A stretch of DNA of 64,000 bases, taken from NCBI RefSeq assembly GCF_020283565.1, contig NC_060060.1, positions 43,400,001 to 43,464,000 on the forward strand, in the 5' to 3' direction. Shown piece by piece: positions 21,664 to 32,207 of the stretch. The first letter of the stretch is position 1. Each line of letters begins with the position of its first letter. A program made the translations under genes and the position numbers. This DNA is from Trifolium pratense (lineage: Eukaryota; Streptophyta; Magnoliopsida; Fabales; Fabaceae). Below the pieces are notes generated by a model. That model did no database searches, was not told the origin of the DNA, and saw nothing but the letters and a program-made list of their open reading frames with translations.

Positions 21664-22959
21664 ATGGCGGCACAACCAAATGGTTATGTGAGTGAACTTG
21701 AGAATGAGTTGATTGAATTGCTTGAAGTAGTGGTTCTTCCAGAAATGTCTGGAACCCATGAGCAATGCATTTACAAAGTACCACAAATAATTCGCAAAGC
21801 TAATCCACAAGCTTATACTCCTCAAACTATTTCCATCGGCCCTTTTCACAGTCCGCGTGGCTCAATTAGTGACAACAACAATTTGCACCAAATGGAAGAA
21901 CTCAAACAAAAATATCTCAAAGGATTTCTAAATAGAACAAATCTATGTGTGGGTGATTTGGTTTCCAAACTTCAAGAATGGGAAAATAAAATTCGAAATT
22001 GTTATGCAGGGCTTGTTAGCTTTGACAGCAAAGATTTCTTAAAAATTATTATAGTTGATGCATGCTTCATAATTGAACATTTTCTTAGGTACTATAGTTA
22101 CACAAATTGGATGGAAAATGATCCTATCTTTTTAAAAGAAAGGCTATTCAAAGACATTTTTAATGACTTAATACTTCTTGAAAATCAACTACCTTTTTTT
22201 GTTCTTGAGGAGATATACAAATTTGCTAATATAAATCTTCAACTTCCATCCTTTATTACTATTACTGTAAATTATTTTCGTCGACTCAACCTACAGAACA
22301 TAAATTCAATAGGATTGCATCCAAAACATTTCACAGATCTTCTGAGAACATTTTTCCTACCATCATCATTTGATTCTGCCCAAGAAGAAATGGAACATGA
22401 AATTGAACATCTATACAGTGTGAGTCAATTATCAGAAGCAGGATTAGTCTTTGAAGTTAGTGAAAGTAAATGCTTATTTGACTTGAAATTGGATATGGGT
22501 GTGTTGAAAATGCCACGCTTTGAAGTGCATGATAAAACAGAGTTATACATGAGAAATATATTAACATTTGAAGAATGTCACTTTTCATATCAAGATTCAG
22601 CATTCATTTCTCAATACTTCATAATTTTAGATTATCTTATAAATACAGAAAAAGATGTGAGCATCTTAGTTGATAACAAAATCATTGTCAATTGGATTGG
22701 TGATGATATTGCAGTGGCTACAATGGTTAACACTCTTTGCAAAAATGTCGCAATGCCTAGATTCAATTTAAAGTATCTATCTTTGTGTCAGAAGTTAAAT
22801 GGTTTCTATGAAAACCCTAGAAACAAATATAAGGCTATCTTTGTACATGAGTACTTCAACACTCCTTGGAAAATCGCATCAACTATTACTGCAGTATTGC
22901 TAGTTTTGTTTACTCTGATCCAGGCTGTATGTTCAATATGGTCATTAGTGAAGTCATAG
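21664..22959 (+). CDS. DUF247 (UPF0481) plant protein, copy E
   Basis: An intact 431-aa frame, almost the same as copy A through the middle (about 25 differences in all). The family signatures IYKVPQIIRKANPQAYTPQ, SIGPFHSPRGS, LKIIIVDACFIIEHFL and LENQLPFFVLEEIY are present, and a C-terminal membrane segment reads TITAVLLVLFTLIQAVCSIW. Near both ends the gene follows copy D more than copy A: LLEVVV near residue 20, and EYFNTPW with the TAVLLVLFTLIQ span at the end. That indicates past gene conversion. The duplication with copy A includes about 250 bp upstream and about 350 bp downstream. It is probably spliced in the leader like copy A. Confidence 0.9.
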   Translation: MAAQPNGYVSELENELIELLEVVVLPEMSGTHEQCIYKVPQIIRKANPQAYTPQTISIGPFHSPRGSISDNNNLHQMEELKQKYLKGFLNRTNLCVGDLVSKLQEWENKIRNCYAGLVSFDSKDFLKIIIVDACFIIEHFLRYYSYTNWMENDPIFLKERLFKDIFNDLILLENQLPFFVLEEIYKFANINLQLPSFITITVNYFRRLNLQNINSIGLHPKHFTDLLRTFFLPSSFDSAQEEMEHEIEHLYSVSQLSEAGLVFEVSESKCLFDLKLDMGVLKMPRFEVHDKTELYMRNILTFEECHFSYQDSAFISQYFIILDYLINTEKDVSILVDNKIIVNWIGDDIAVATMVNTLCKNVAMPRFNLKYLSLCQKLNGFYENPRNKYKAIFVHEYFNTPWKIASTITAVLLVLFTLIQAVCSIWSLVKS

Positions 22960-23469
22960 TACAAATATAAGAAATAATGTTACTTTGAATGGTTTTACCG
23001 TTGGAAGGATTTTCTTGTGTTCATCTCTACTGGTGTTACTGCTGGAAGGTTTGGAGTGATGCTTCTTTTGCATTATTTGGCATATTATCATAGTCGTTTG
23101 TTATGGTCTTATTTTGCTCTGGTTCTTTGTTGGGTATTGGTTTTTTTTTTTTTTTTGTTTAGTTTTGAAGAAGAAACAACGCAGAGAATGCGACGTATGG
23201 TTTGTTTGTTTTGTTCCTCTTGTGTACATCTTGTACTACTTTCACATTAATAAAGTTAGCTCTATTATTCAGGTAGATGGCAATTGCTTGTAAAAATATG
23301 CTGTTAATTTATATGAAATGGTGTTTTTTGTATGAGCTTGTAAATATATATTTTTCATATAACCACAACTTAAAAATGGGAATGACCAACTTCCCTTGAT
23401 GTTGTGGTCAATCACAAGATCATAAAATCTATTTTGACTCGTTCATTTGTATTATGACAGAATAATTGT

Positions 23470-24010
23470 ATACCAAAATGTTGTTCTTATTTCTAAAGAG
23501 CAACCAGTGACTCTGTCAAGTTAAAAACTTATGTTTCCTCCATTTCAATAGACAATGCAGAAATATTTTCGGCATGATTAACGCCAAGATTTTTCACAAA
23601 GGTCGAATTTTCACTCAAAACCTGCCATATGAAAAGGATCAATTTAAAAACATAACAATATGAGGATTTCTCGATTCCATGTAGTCGAGATTCTCTACAT
23701 TCACACATTCGAGACATCAGTGGTCATTCGATCACGATCGGACAGTAAAAAGAAATACAAATTTTTATTGTTTTATAATTCCAAAAACTGAACTTGAATC
23801 AGGATCGTATGCTCTTCATCAAACGACAACCAATGTCTCGAATGAAAATACATGGTCATCAACTGATCATACCTCAACCATAATTGAATTGCCGTTTGCA
23901 ATGTTTTGACATTGGATTTCGAATCATGATGTTGTAATGGTCTGATAATTTTATGGATTTCAGGATCAAGCATGGAAACCGCTTCGTCCAAGAACTGAAA
24001 GCCTTTGCAT
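23470..24010 (-). pseudogene. Decayed copy of the RH39-like truncated helicase (exons 5 and 4)
   Basis: Exon 5 sequence lies at about 23625-23490 (ISALSIEMEET is readable at 23570-23530), and exon 4 at about 23995-23870, where the DEAD box reads DEAVSMLDPEIHKIIRPLQ: the second aspartate has become valine and a GGNLG segment is lost. Exons 1-3 are absent at this point, and exon 3 remains only as a fragment near 24850-24950. Confidence 0.75.
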
Positions 24011-24032
24011 AGATTAATAGTATTGGGATTGC

Positions 24033-24767
24033 TTATGTTTTTAGTCTCTTAACATATGTTAGGAGAGAAAAAGAGGAAGTATAACAATTTTTTGGTATCC
24101 CTTCACCTGTTTCATTCTCTCTATAGGAAAACTTTTCAACTTTGTGCCCCTTCTGAACTTCTCCATTAGGCTCAAGCTTCTAGTGTTGTGGTTCCCTTCT
24201 ATTGGTAGGAATTTCATTGGAGACTTCGAACGGAGGGTTTTCCAACTGAACAACACGCACATCAGAGGAGCTTCAAATGATGGCTGAACACGAAGAGGGG
24301 TTTGCCTCAGGTACGCCACACAGACCGAACTGGTTTTCAGGGAAAACAATAGATATGGAGCGCAGACCGGAAAGGAAAGTTTCGAAGCAGAGGTGACACA
24401 CACAACAAAGGGTTTTGAGGAGGAGATGACCCACACACCACCGGGGCCTGCGACGGATACAGTGAATACACGTACTGAAGGAGATCGCAACAGAGCTTGG
24501 TTGCGTGCACAAGACTGCAGCAACAACGACCATCTTGTTTGCTCACTCGGGTTAGTACTAAGATTTATATCGAATCGGTCGTATGGCCATCTTGACATTA
24601 GGTTTTGAGTCAAAATATTGTAATGGTCCGTTAATATTATGGATTTTGAGTCATGTTGCTACCAAACATAGAATCCGCTTCGTCCAATACCCAGTGTTAG
24701 GAAGATTTCATTTTTCCTATAGGGACTAAAACAGGATATTAGCATAAGTTGGAGGACTAAAACATAA
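24033..24767. mobile_element. Inverted-repeat element in the decayed helicase copy
   Basis: TTATGTTTTTAGTCTCTTAA at the left and its approximate inverse ending AGGACTAAAACATAA at the right define the same terminal repeats as the element at 32797-33590, in the matching intron of the truncated helicase. The inside differs: 24060-24600 is unmatched GC-richer sequence, and 24605-24695 is a second partial copy of helicase exon 4. A 184-aa minus-strand frame across it shows no recognisable domain and is not called as a gene. Confidence 0.5.
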
Positions 24768-24849
24768 TTAACTCATTTATAAGTGACACTGACCAAGTAT
24801 TTTAATTCAGCAGGAACATCATTCCCCTAGCCTCTTCAATTAATGTATT

Positions 24850-24980
24850 GAACAATCTCACAAGGAGTTCTAATCATTTAGCCAGTGGAGGAATTTGACC
24901 TTTCATTATCTTATGAAGCACATTCGAGCAGCATATACTCTACAGGACTAATCAGCAAAATGATAACAGTATGTAGTAAG
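24850..24980 (-). pseudogene. Remnant of RH39-like helicase exon 3
   Basis: AGTTCTAATCATTTAGCCAG, then GAGGAATTTGACCTTTCATT, matches 33680-33730 of the truncated helicase gene with substitutions and deletions. Confidence 0.6.
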
Positions 24981-26579
24981 GACTAAGGATAGAGTGACCT
25001 GTTCAGCTTTCTCCTCTGAAGCACAAAGCACAACGGATTTTATACATGTCACATGAAATCAGGGTGTATATCATCTTCTACTCTTTGCTCACAAGTTATG
25101 GTTTCTAAGATGTCATTGTTCCATGAGCTTGAAGTGACCTGTTAATTGTTTGTTTGCATTTCCCAGTCCTTGGATTAGCGGTTGTCACTTTATCATTTCT
25201 CTCTAAATTGCTTTCAGACACTAATGCAATTCTTCTCTGATCTTTCACCGGTTTCCCTGCAGCTGTGCGAATCAAGATACTGTTAATTCAAATCAACCAA
25301 TTCATAAAATAAAGTCTCATCTCTCTGTATATTTTCTGCTCTTACATATACCGCAAAGCTATATGTAGTTTTTTAAAGTAAAAACATGTATGCAAATATA
25401 TATTTTCTGCTTTGCAAATCAACCCAGAGACCTGAGCCAGTCATCTACATGCACAAACACGGATTCGCTATAAGAAAATCACTGGAGTGCAAACTTTGTG
25501 CCCTACCGTCAAGTCAGAAGTTAATATTGTATGTATAGTTTTTTAGTTTCAAATAATAGCCTAAACTTTGAACTCTGATATCATTAAAAGCATTTGGTTA
25601 TTTAACTTCTATTTTCCCCTGAAGTTCAACTGGATAAAATTGCATGCAAATTAACAATGCAATGATTTTAGTCTCATTTCCCTCTCTCTTCAACTAACTA
25701 CAATTGGTAAAATGGTTGTTTTCTATTCTCAGCTAAAATAGTCAAAACAAACCGAATAATTTCAATTACAGATTACCACCACACTCGAACATACATAAGC
25801 AATGAAGGAATATTCACCTTGAGCGTTCCGGAAGAGTGGGCTTTTAAAATGCCTGGCACTTCTTGAAGTTGAATTATCCACCAGCTTGCGCTTCTTGAAC
25901 ATGTCCTTTGGCATCTCAGTCACTACCAACGGCTCAAAATCGTCTTCTGTTCAATTTAATCCATCAAAAATACATCAAAACAGGCACTACTAATCAAAAC
26001 CAAATCAACCTAAAACTGTGAAAATGAATAACTTCTGCTATATGCTTCTACATAATTATAGTGTTTACCATTTTCATACATTGATTATAATTATCCCAAA
26101 TTAATAAATTAAAGTCTATAACCATTCCATTTATTTTGTAAATAGTCCATTTGTAAACCAAAATTTAACCCTGGCTATGCCATACACTATATGTTCTGCA
26201 AAATAATTTGCTCCAGTCAAGGAATAACACAGTCACTTCATTTCACAAATCAGAACAGTTTGATGAAATCGGATGATTCACATTCCAACATCAGCAAATC
26301 AATTTCCAAACACAAACCTAAAATGCAAGTCTTCTAATCTTTGTCCAACAGCTTTGACTTACTGTATAATGTATTGAGCTTAGCAAATCATGATCCTATA
26401 TGCTCCTACAATTCTATAGTATACTTTAAAATTGTTCCTAAAATTAAGCCTCCTGTTCTTATTCAGCTCACATGACATGATAATCAAGACCTAATCTATC
26501 TACATTTGTCAAGATAATAATAAACTATAATAATTATCTTATAACAATTCATGTGTGGTATACCTATGTTGCAATGACA

Positions 26580-26920
26580 ATAAAGATTAAAGGCGTAACT
26601 CTGACATGTGTAAGCATTCAACAATGACACAACGCCGATGCACATCATTTATTCCAATTTTCACAAATTATTATCGATGTCTACACGTTGTGTAGGTCGT
26701 TTCATGTGTCTGCTATGTTGCACTGACACTACAAATTGAAGAAGGTGTTTAGATGTCAGACTCCAACACGTGTCAGTGTCCGACAATGACACATGGCTAT
26801 ATTCAATCACCACAATTTTCACAAATTATTACCGATGCCTACATGTCAGTGTCAGTGTCGTGTCAGGTATTTATATGTGTCAGTGCTTCATAATTGTACA
26901 CTTCAATTCAATGTTTACCT
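26580..26920. repeat. Dispersed repeat rich in TGTCAGTGTC and ACACGTGTCAGTG
   Basis: This block (ACACGTGTCAGTGTCCGACA, then ACAATGACAC) is shared with 19240-19530 and 29320-29630 as part of the duplicated MRNIP intron 2. Related words occur at 38020-38190, 55110-55270, 59470-59600 and 61560-61790, so the family is dispersed. No clear terminal repeat was found. Confidence 0.6.
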
Positions 26921-27204
26921 TATTATTATTCAGCTCATTTGGAAATTCAGATTCTCCATCAACGTGTTCCATTTCATGATTTAGGGTTCCGGCTTGGAGC
27001 CACTGCTGGTCATCATCAAGAGATTTGCGAGACCTGTTGAAGGATTGAACGAAGGTACGAATGTCCTTAGCCTTGTATCCTTGAGCGAAGACTTTGCGAA
27101 CAGATTGTTTCTGATTGCACACTGCGCAGTTCCATTTGTTGCTGCTTTTCTTCTTCTGTTTCACCTGAATTTAGTAGTAGTTAAGCAATTAGGGATTGGA
27201 ATTT

Positions 27205-27332
27205 TTTTTTTTTTTGAAGAAGCTAAATTAGTCCACCCAAATTGGCACCAGAGAGAATCGAACCTCAGACCTTAAGAGGAGCACACTCCCAGGTCCCAAG
27301 CCAATACCAATGCACCAACCCAAGTGGGTTTT
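27205..27332 (-). mobile_element. tRNA-derived SINE in MRNIP copy B intron 1
   Basis: On the minus strand it has A-box-like and B-box-like promoter words (TTGGTGCATTGGTATTGG; GAGGTTCGATTCTC) and ends in a poly(A) tail, seen as T14 on the plus strand. The 10-bp duplication ATTGGAATTT flanks it (27195-27204 and 27333-27342). MRNIP copy C at about 30070-30085 has the empty site with one copy of that word. Confidence 0.85.
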
Positions 27333-27479
27333 ATTGGAATTTCATATAGAAAATTGAAGTGAGAGAGAGAGAGAGAGAGAGAGTACCTGCATAGTGGAGC
27401 AATGGAAGCATTGGAGAGCGATGAAGACTGTTGAAGAAGACGACGCCATTGTTGATTGTGCGGTGAAGACGGAAATATT

Positions 27480-28290
27480 TGGGGAAGCTATGTGTAAATG
27501 ATTTGGTTTTAAAAGTTCAAAAGTTGGAAAATAAAATTCGAAATGGTTATGCAGGGCATGTTAGCTTTGACAGCAATGATTTCTTAAAAATCATTGTAGT
27601 TGATGCATGCTTCAAAATTGATTTATTTCTAAGCTACGCTTGTTACCCCGATTGGAAGGAAAAGGATCCTATATTATCAAAACAGTGGTTACATAATGAC
27701 ATTAAACGTGACTTAATACTACTTGAAAATCAGCTGCTTTTTTTGTTCTTGAAGAGATATACAAATTAGCTAATATAAATCTTGAAGTTCCCTCATTTGT
27801 TATGATTACTATATGGTATTTTCAGCGATTCAACCGACAGAACATAAATTCAGAAAGATGGTGTCCTAAACATTTCACAGATCTTCTAAGAACATTTTTG
27901 CTACCACCATCATTTGATTTTGCCAAAGAAATGGAAAATGCAGGATATGCAATTCAACATGTATACAGTGCAAGTCAATTATCAGAAGCAGGATTGAAAT
28001 TTGAGTTAAGTGAAAGCAAATGCTTACTTGACTTGAAATTTGATAAAGGTGTGTTGCAAATGCCATGCTTTCATGTGCATGATTCAACAGAGATGCACAT
28101 GAGGAATATAATAGCATTTGAAGGATGTCACATTTTAAATTATGATTCAGCATATGTTTCTCAGTACTCAAGTATTTTAGATTTTCTTATTAATACAGAA
28201 AAGGATGTGAGCATCTTAGTTAATAAGAAAATTATTGTCAATTGGATGGGTGACGCTAATGCGGTAGCTACAATGGTTAACAAGTTTGAA
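27480..28290 (+). pseudogene. DUF247 pseudogene, copy F (internal fragment)
   Basis: It starts abruptly inside the gene at LCVNDLVLKVQKLENKIRN and reads to LENQLLFLFLKRYTN, where a one-base loss in the T run at 27738 shifts the frame. It resumes at TIWYFQRFNRQNINSERW and continues to NWMGDANAVATMVN, then breaks off at about 28288. The N-terminal 90 and C-terminal 80 residues are missing. Both ends abut MRNIP-like sequence: the upstream region of copy B on the left and the 3' end of copy C on the right. Confidence 0.9.
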
Positions 28291-28332
28291 TACAAATATA
28301 GTTTGAGTACAGAATATAATAACCAATACAGG

Positions 28333-30190
28333 TCACATAAAATCAGGGTGGATATCATCTTCTACTCTTTGCTCGCAAGTTATGGCCTCTAAGATGTCAT
28401 TGTTCCATGAGCTTGAAGTGTCCTTAGAGTTAAAGCCTCTCTTGAAACCAAATTCTAAGTTGTCATCAGTTAAGTAGTCATTCCATTTGGAAGCTGAACT
28501 GTTAATTGTTTGTTTGCATTTCTGAGTCCTCTGATTAGCTGTTGTCACTATATTATTTCTCTCTGAATTGCTTTCAGTCAATACTGTGATTCTTCCCTGA
28601 TCTTTGACTGGTTCCCCTACATCTGTGTGAATCGAGATACTGTTAATTCAAAACAACCAATTTACAATTATAAAATAAAGTCTCATCACTCAGTATATTG
28701 CGAATCGAACCAGAGACCTGACCCAGTCATCTACATGCACAAACACAGATTCTCTATAAGAAAATCACTGGAGCACAAACTTTGTGCTATGCGGTTTACC
28801 CTACCGTTCAGTCAAAAGTTAATATTGTATGTATAGTTTTTCGGTTTCAAATAATAGCTAAACTTTGAACTCTGATATGGGTAAAAGCATATGGTCATTT
28901 GACTTCTGTTTACCCCTGAAGCTCAACTCGATAAAATTGTATACAAATTAACAATGTAATGATTCTAGTCCTATTTTGCCTCTCTCTTCAGCTAACTACA
29001 ATTGGTAAAATCTGTTGTTTTCTATTCTCAGCAAACATCATCAAAACAAATTGAATAATTTCAATTATAGATTACCACCACACTCACACACAAGCAATGA
29101 AAGAATATTCACCTTGAGAGTTTCGGAACAGTGGGCTTTTAAAATGCCTAGCACTTCTTGAATTTGAATTATCCACCAACTTGCGCTTCTTGAGCATGTT
29201 CTTCGGCAACTCAGTCACTACCAACAGCTCAAAATCATCTTCTGTTCAATTCAATCCATCCAAAATACATCAAAACAAGAACTACTAAACAAAACCAAAT
29301 CAACCTACAACTGATAAAAGGCATAACTCCGACATGTGTAAGCGTTCAACAATGACACAACGCCGATGCACATCATTTATTCCAATTTTCACAAATTATT
29401 ATCGATGTCTACACACTGTGTATGTCATTTCATGTGTCTGCTATGTTGCACTGACACTACAAATTGAAGGTGTTTAGATGTCCGACTCCAACACGTGTCA
29501 GTGTCCGACAATGACACGTGGCTATATTCAATCGCTGCAATGTTCACAAATTATTACCGATGCCTGCATGTCAGTGTTAGTGTCGTGTCAGGTATCTATG
29601 TATGTGTCAGTGCTTCATAATTGTACACTTCAATTCAATGTTTACCTTAGTTTAATTATCAAACACTAAAATCCTATAGCAATATATTAAATAATTGAAA
29701 TTAAAAATAAAATAAATGATAACCATGATGCTCTTGTTCAGCTCTCTCGGTGGCGCGACAATCGTCATTGTCGAGATACACAGTCCAATCGGTACACTTA
29801 TTATTATTATTCAGATCATTTGGAAATTCAGATTCTCCGTCAGCGTATTCCGGTGCATGATTTAGGGTTCCGGCTTGGAGCCACTGCTGGTCATCATCAA
29901 GAGATTTGCGAGACATGTTGAAGGATTGAACGAATGTGCGAATGTCTTTAGCCTTGTATCCTTGAGCGAAGACTTTGCGAACAGATTGTTTCTGATTGCA
30001 CACTGCACAGTTCCATTTGTTGCTGCTTTTCTTTTTCTGTTTCACCTGAATTTAGTAGTAGTTAAGAAATTAGGGATTGGAATTTCATATAGAAAATTCA
30101 AGTGAGAGAGAGAGAGAGAGAGAGTACCTGCATAGTGGAGCAATGGAAGCATTGGAGAGCGATAAAGACTGTTGAAGAAGACGACGCCAT
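28333..30190 (-). CDS. MRNIP-like (MRN complex-interacting protein N-terminal domain) gene, intact copy C
   Basis: Four minus-strand exons join without a frame break: 30190-30128, 30045-29724, 29241-29113 and 28622-28333, giving 267 aa. All introns are GT-AG. The N-terminus carries two CxxC pairs (CFHC at residues 14-17, CAVC at 34-37), then NQKQSVRKVFAQGYKAKDIR and FVQSFNMSRKSL. This matches the layout of the MRNIP/UPF0544 family, whose human member binds the MRE11-RAD50-NBS1 complex in DNA-damage signalling. The rest is hydrophilic: a KKRKLVDNS basic patch (possible nuclear signal), then RSARHFKSPLF, and a C-terminal SKWNDYLTDDNLEFG block. A GA run lies 5 bp inside intron 1. The family call rests on the first 80 residues only. 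A plant role in DNA repair is inference. Confidence 0.75.
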
Positions 30191-30531
30191 TGTTGATTGT
30201 GCGGTGAAGACGGAAAAATTTGGGGAAACTTTTTTTTGTTGGAATGAACTATTGGCGCCTCATATTTTAAAAATATATATGAATTTTATTCTAAAATATG
30301 TACTTCAAATAAAATTATTAGTGAAAAAAAATGATGACATTTTTTAAAATTATATGAAAAAAAATATAGATATGCTTTTAAAAATATGATGACATTTTTT
30401 AGTGAGTAATTTTATTGGAATATGAAAAAATTAAAATTGTATTCAATATTACACTAAATCTGTATAAGAATATGGTTTGATGTCCACATAACATTTATTT
30501 TTTAGTAGGTAGGGAGAAATGGAAAAATGCA

Positions 30532-30535
<4 letters not shown>

Positions 30536-30592
<57 letters not shown>
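30536..30592. repeat. (TA)n microsatellite, about 57 bp
   Basis: An uninterrupted TA run followed by TATGTATGTATG. Confidence 0.95.
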
Positions 30593-30605
<13 letters not shown>

Positions 30606-31223
30606 GGGTGAGAAAGTGGGATTAAAAGGAGGCATTGCAAAGGGACTGGAACTACTTTTGCCTTTACCGTCCCCAAATTCGAAAGCGTTCAAGTATCTTC
30701 ATATCCCCCTCGATCTCTAATGGGGTGAAAAATATAACTTCAACGGTTCAACCTCATATTCAATCAAGTTCGGGTCTCTCTACCTCGCTTCATACTCGGA
30801 TGAACTTGTACAACATTTTGTACAAATTTATTATAAAAAGAAAAATAATAGAAAATAAAAAAGTCTAAGACTACACGATTTCTACAATCTAGTATTTTAT
30901 ACAAGAAAATTGATAATGTAGTTTGTCTAAAGCTCGCCAAAAAATAACAATAAACAAATGAATATGATTTAAGAGTTTGTTTAGAAGTCATAAGAGAAAT
31001 AAAAATATAATTTTGATACAAAATATGTCAAAGATATTATGAATTTGGATCTTTGTTGCCATGTCTAAAGGAGAGTGTGATAGGGATTTTCGGCTTTAAA
31101 ATTTAACCTTTGCTTCTTTTTTTTCACCTTTGCTTTTTATCTATTTTTTTGGCATCAACACATTTAAAATTAAAGATTAAAGAGAGTGTTGACACTGCTG
31201 CTCAAAGTGGTGGGTAATAATAC

Positions 31224-31434
31224 GGAATCAGATTCAATGCAGTCGTGACTGCATGCAGTCAGCAACTGTGAACCGTCTGATCAAGATCAGATGGTTTAGA
31301 TTTTTAAACAGTTTTTTATTTTATTTTAATATAAAATTCTGAGTTGACATTTAAACCGTTCGATCAAGATCGTACGGTCTAAATCTGCTGAATGCATGAC
31401 TGCACCACTGTTGAATTCACTGAATCCAGGTCTG
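31224..31434. mobile_element. MITE with 9-bp target duplication (Mutator-type)
   Basis: TAATAATAC is present at 31215-31223 and 31435-31443. Between them a 211-bp element folds on itself: GCAGTCGTGACTGCATGCAG on the left faces its imperfect inverse near 31385-31410, and two AACCGT..GATCAAGATC words face each other in the middle. Nine-bp duplications are typical of Mutator-like elements. No coding capacity. Confidence 0.7.
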
Positions 31435-32207
31435 TAATAATACTCTATCTTCTTCTCTCCCACACTCTCTATGCTACCCTATGTCAAACCGTCGCCTGAG
31501 CATAACCCACACCGAATGAACCCGCACATGGTCATAAACGGGTCACAACTATCACCTTCGGTAGTTCGTTGGCTCTGTTTTTTTTGGTCTGAAACCGACC
31601 AAATCCAACCGGTGCTCAACCTTAATTATAACCATAAGATATTCTAAAAGTACAATGACCTAAACCCCCTGTTTCAACAAAATTTGTTAGTTGATCTCTT
31701 TCCCATTACTTGTGAGTTGGAGCATGTATCTTGACAATGCTACTTTTTAATTTTTACTCAAATGATGATGCTACTTTGAAACAATAAAAATTGTTTGAAA
31801 TTCATCTTAAATTCATCCAAAAACCTGTTGGAAAATGACATTTTTCTCCCTTGGACTATAGGAGACTATAATAATCATATGCTCATCAATAAGAAAAATG
31901 CTAACAAGTGTTCATCCTACTTTCACTGAAAACACGCCGGCCTTGATCCTAAAGTTCCATCTCGGAACAATATGAAATGATGCTTTTCATATAGCTTGTA
32001 AATATGTACATGTACCCGCAACTTAAAAATGGTAAAATTAAACATTAAACTTTCTTTAGTATGATCTGATTTTCCTATTTACCAAATATACCCCTCATCA
32101 TCCATCCCATAATTATGTTGCAGTCACAAAGATCATAAAACTTAATTTGAGTGATCCCATTTGTAATATGCCAGAGAAATTGCAGGCCAAAATGATAAAC
32201 ATTATTT

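Larger units (their letters stand above)
25045..27449 (-). pseudogene. MRNIP-like gene, damaged copy B
   Basis: Minus-strand exon 1 (27449-27387) encodes the same 21 residues as the intact copy, including CFHC. Exon 2 (from 27167) is open and holds CAVCNQKQSVRKVF, but it loses its last part and its splice donor at about 26930, where it joins repeat sequence. Exon 3 (25946-25818) is intact. Exon 4 (from 25262) has an internal deletion after KCKQTIN that removes the ASKWNDYLTDDNLEFGF region. Intron 1 carries a SINE (27205-27332) absent from the other copy, and a GA run next to the exon 1 donor. Several of these changes would block a normal product. Confidence 0.8.
30235..32200. other. Gap between MRNIP copy C and the truncated helicase
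   Basis: AT-rich sequence with a TA microsatellite (30536-30592) and a Mutator-type MITE (31224-31434). From about 31970 onward it matches the DUF247/helicase 3' flank seen at 17080-17290 and 23320-23500. No gene is seen; the 75-aa frames across the TA run are artefacts. Confidence 0.5.

Noticed and set aside
24059..24613. A 184-codon minus-strand open frame
   Set aside because: It has no recognisable domain, is crossed by other long frames, and lies inside an inverted-repeat element within a decayed helicase copy. It is more likely chance in GC-richer sequence.
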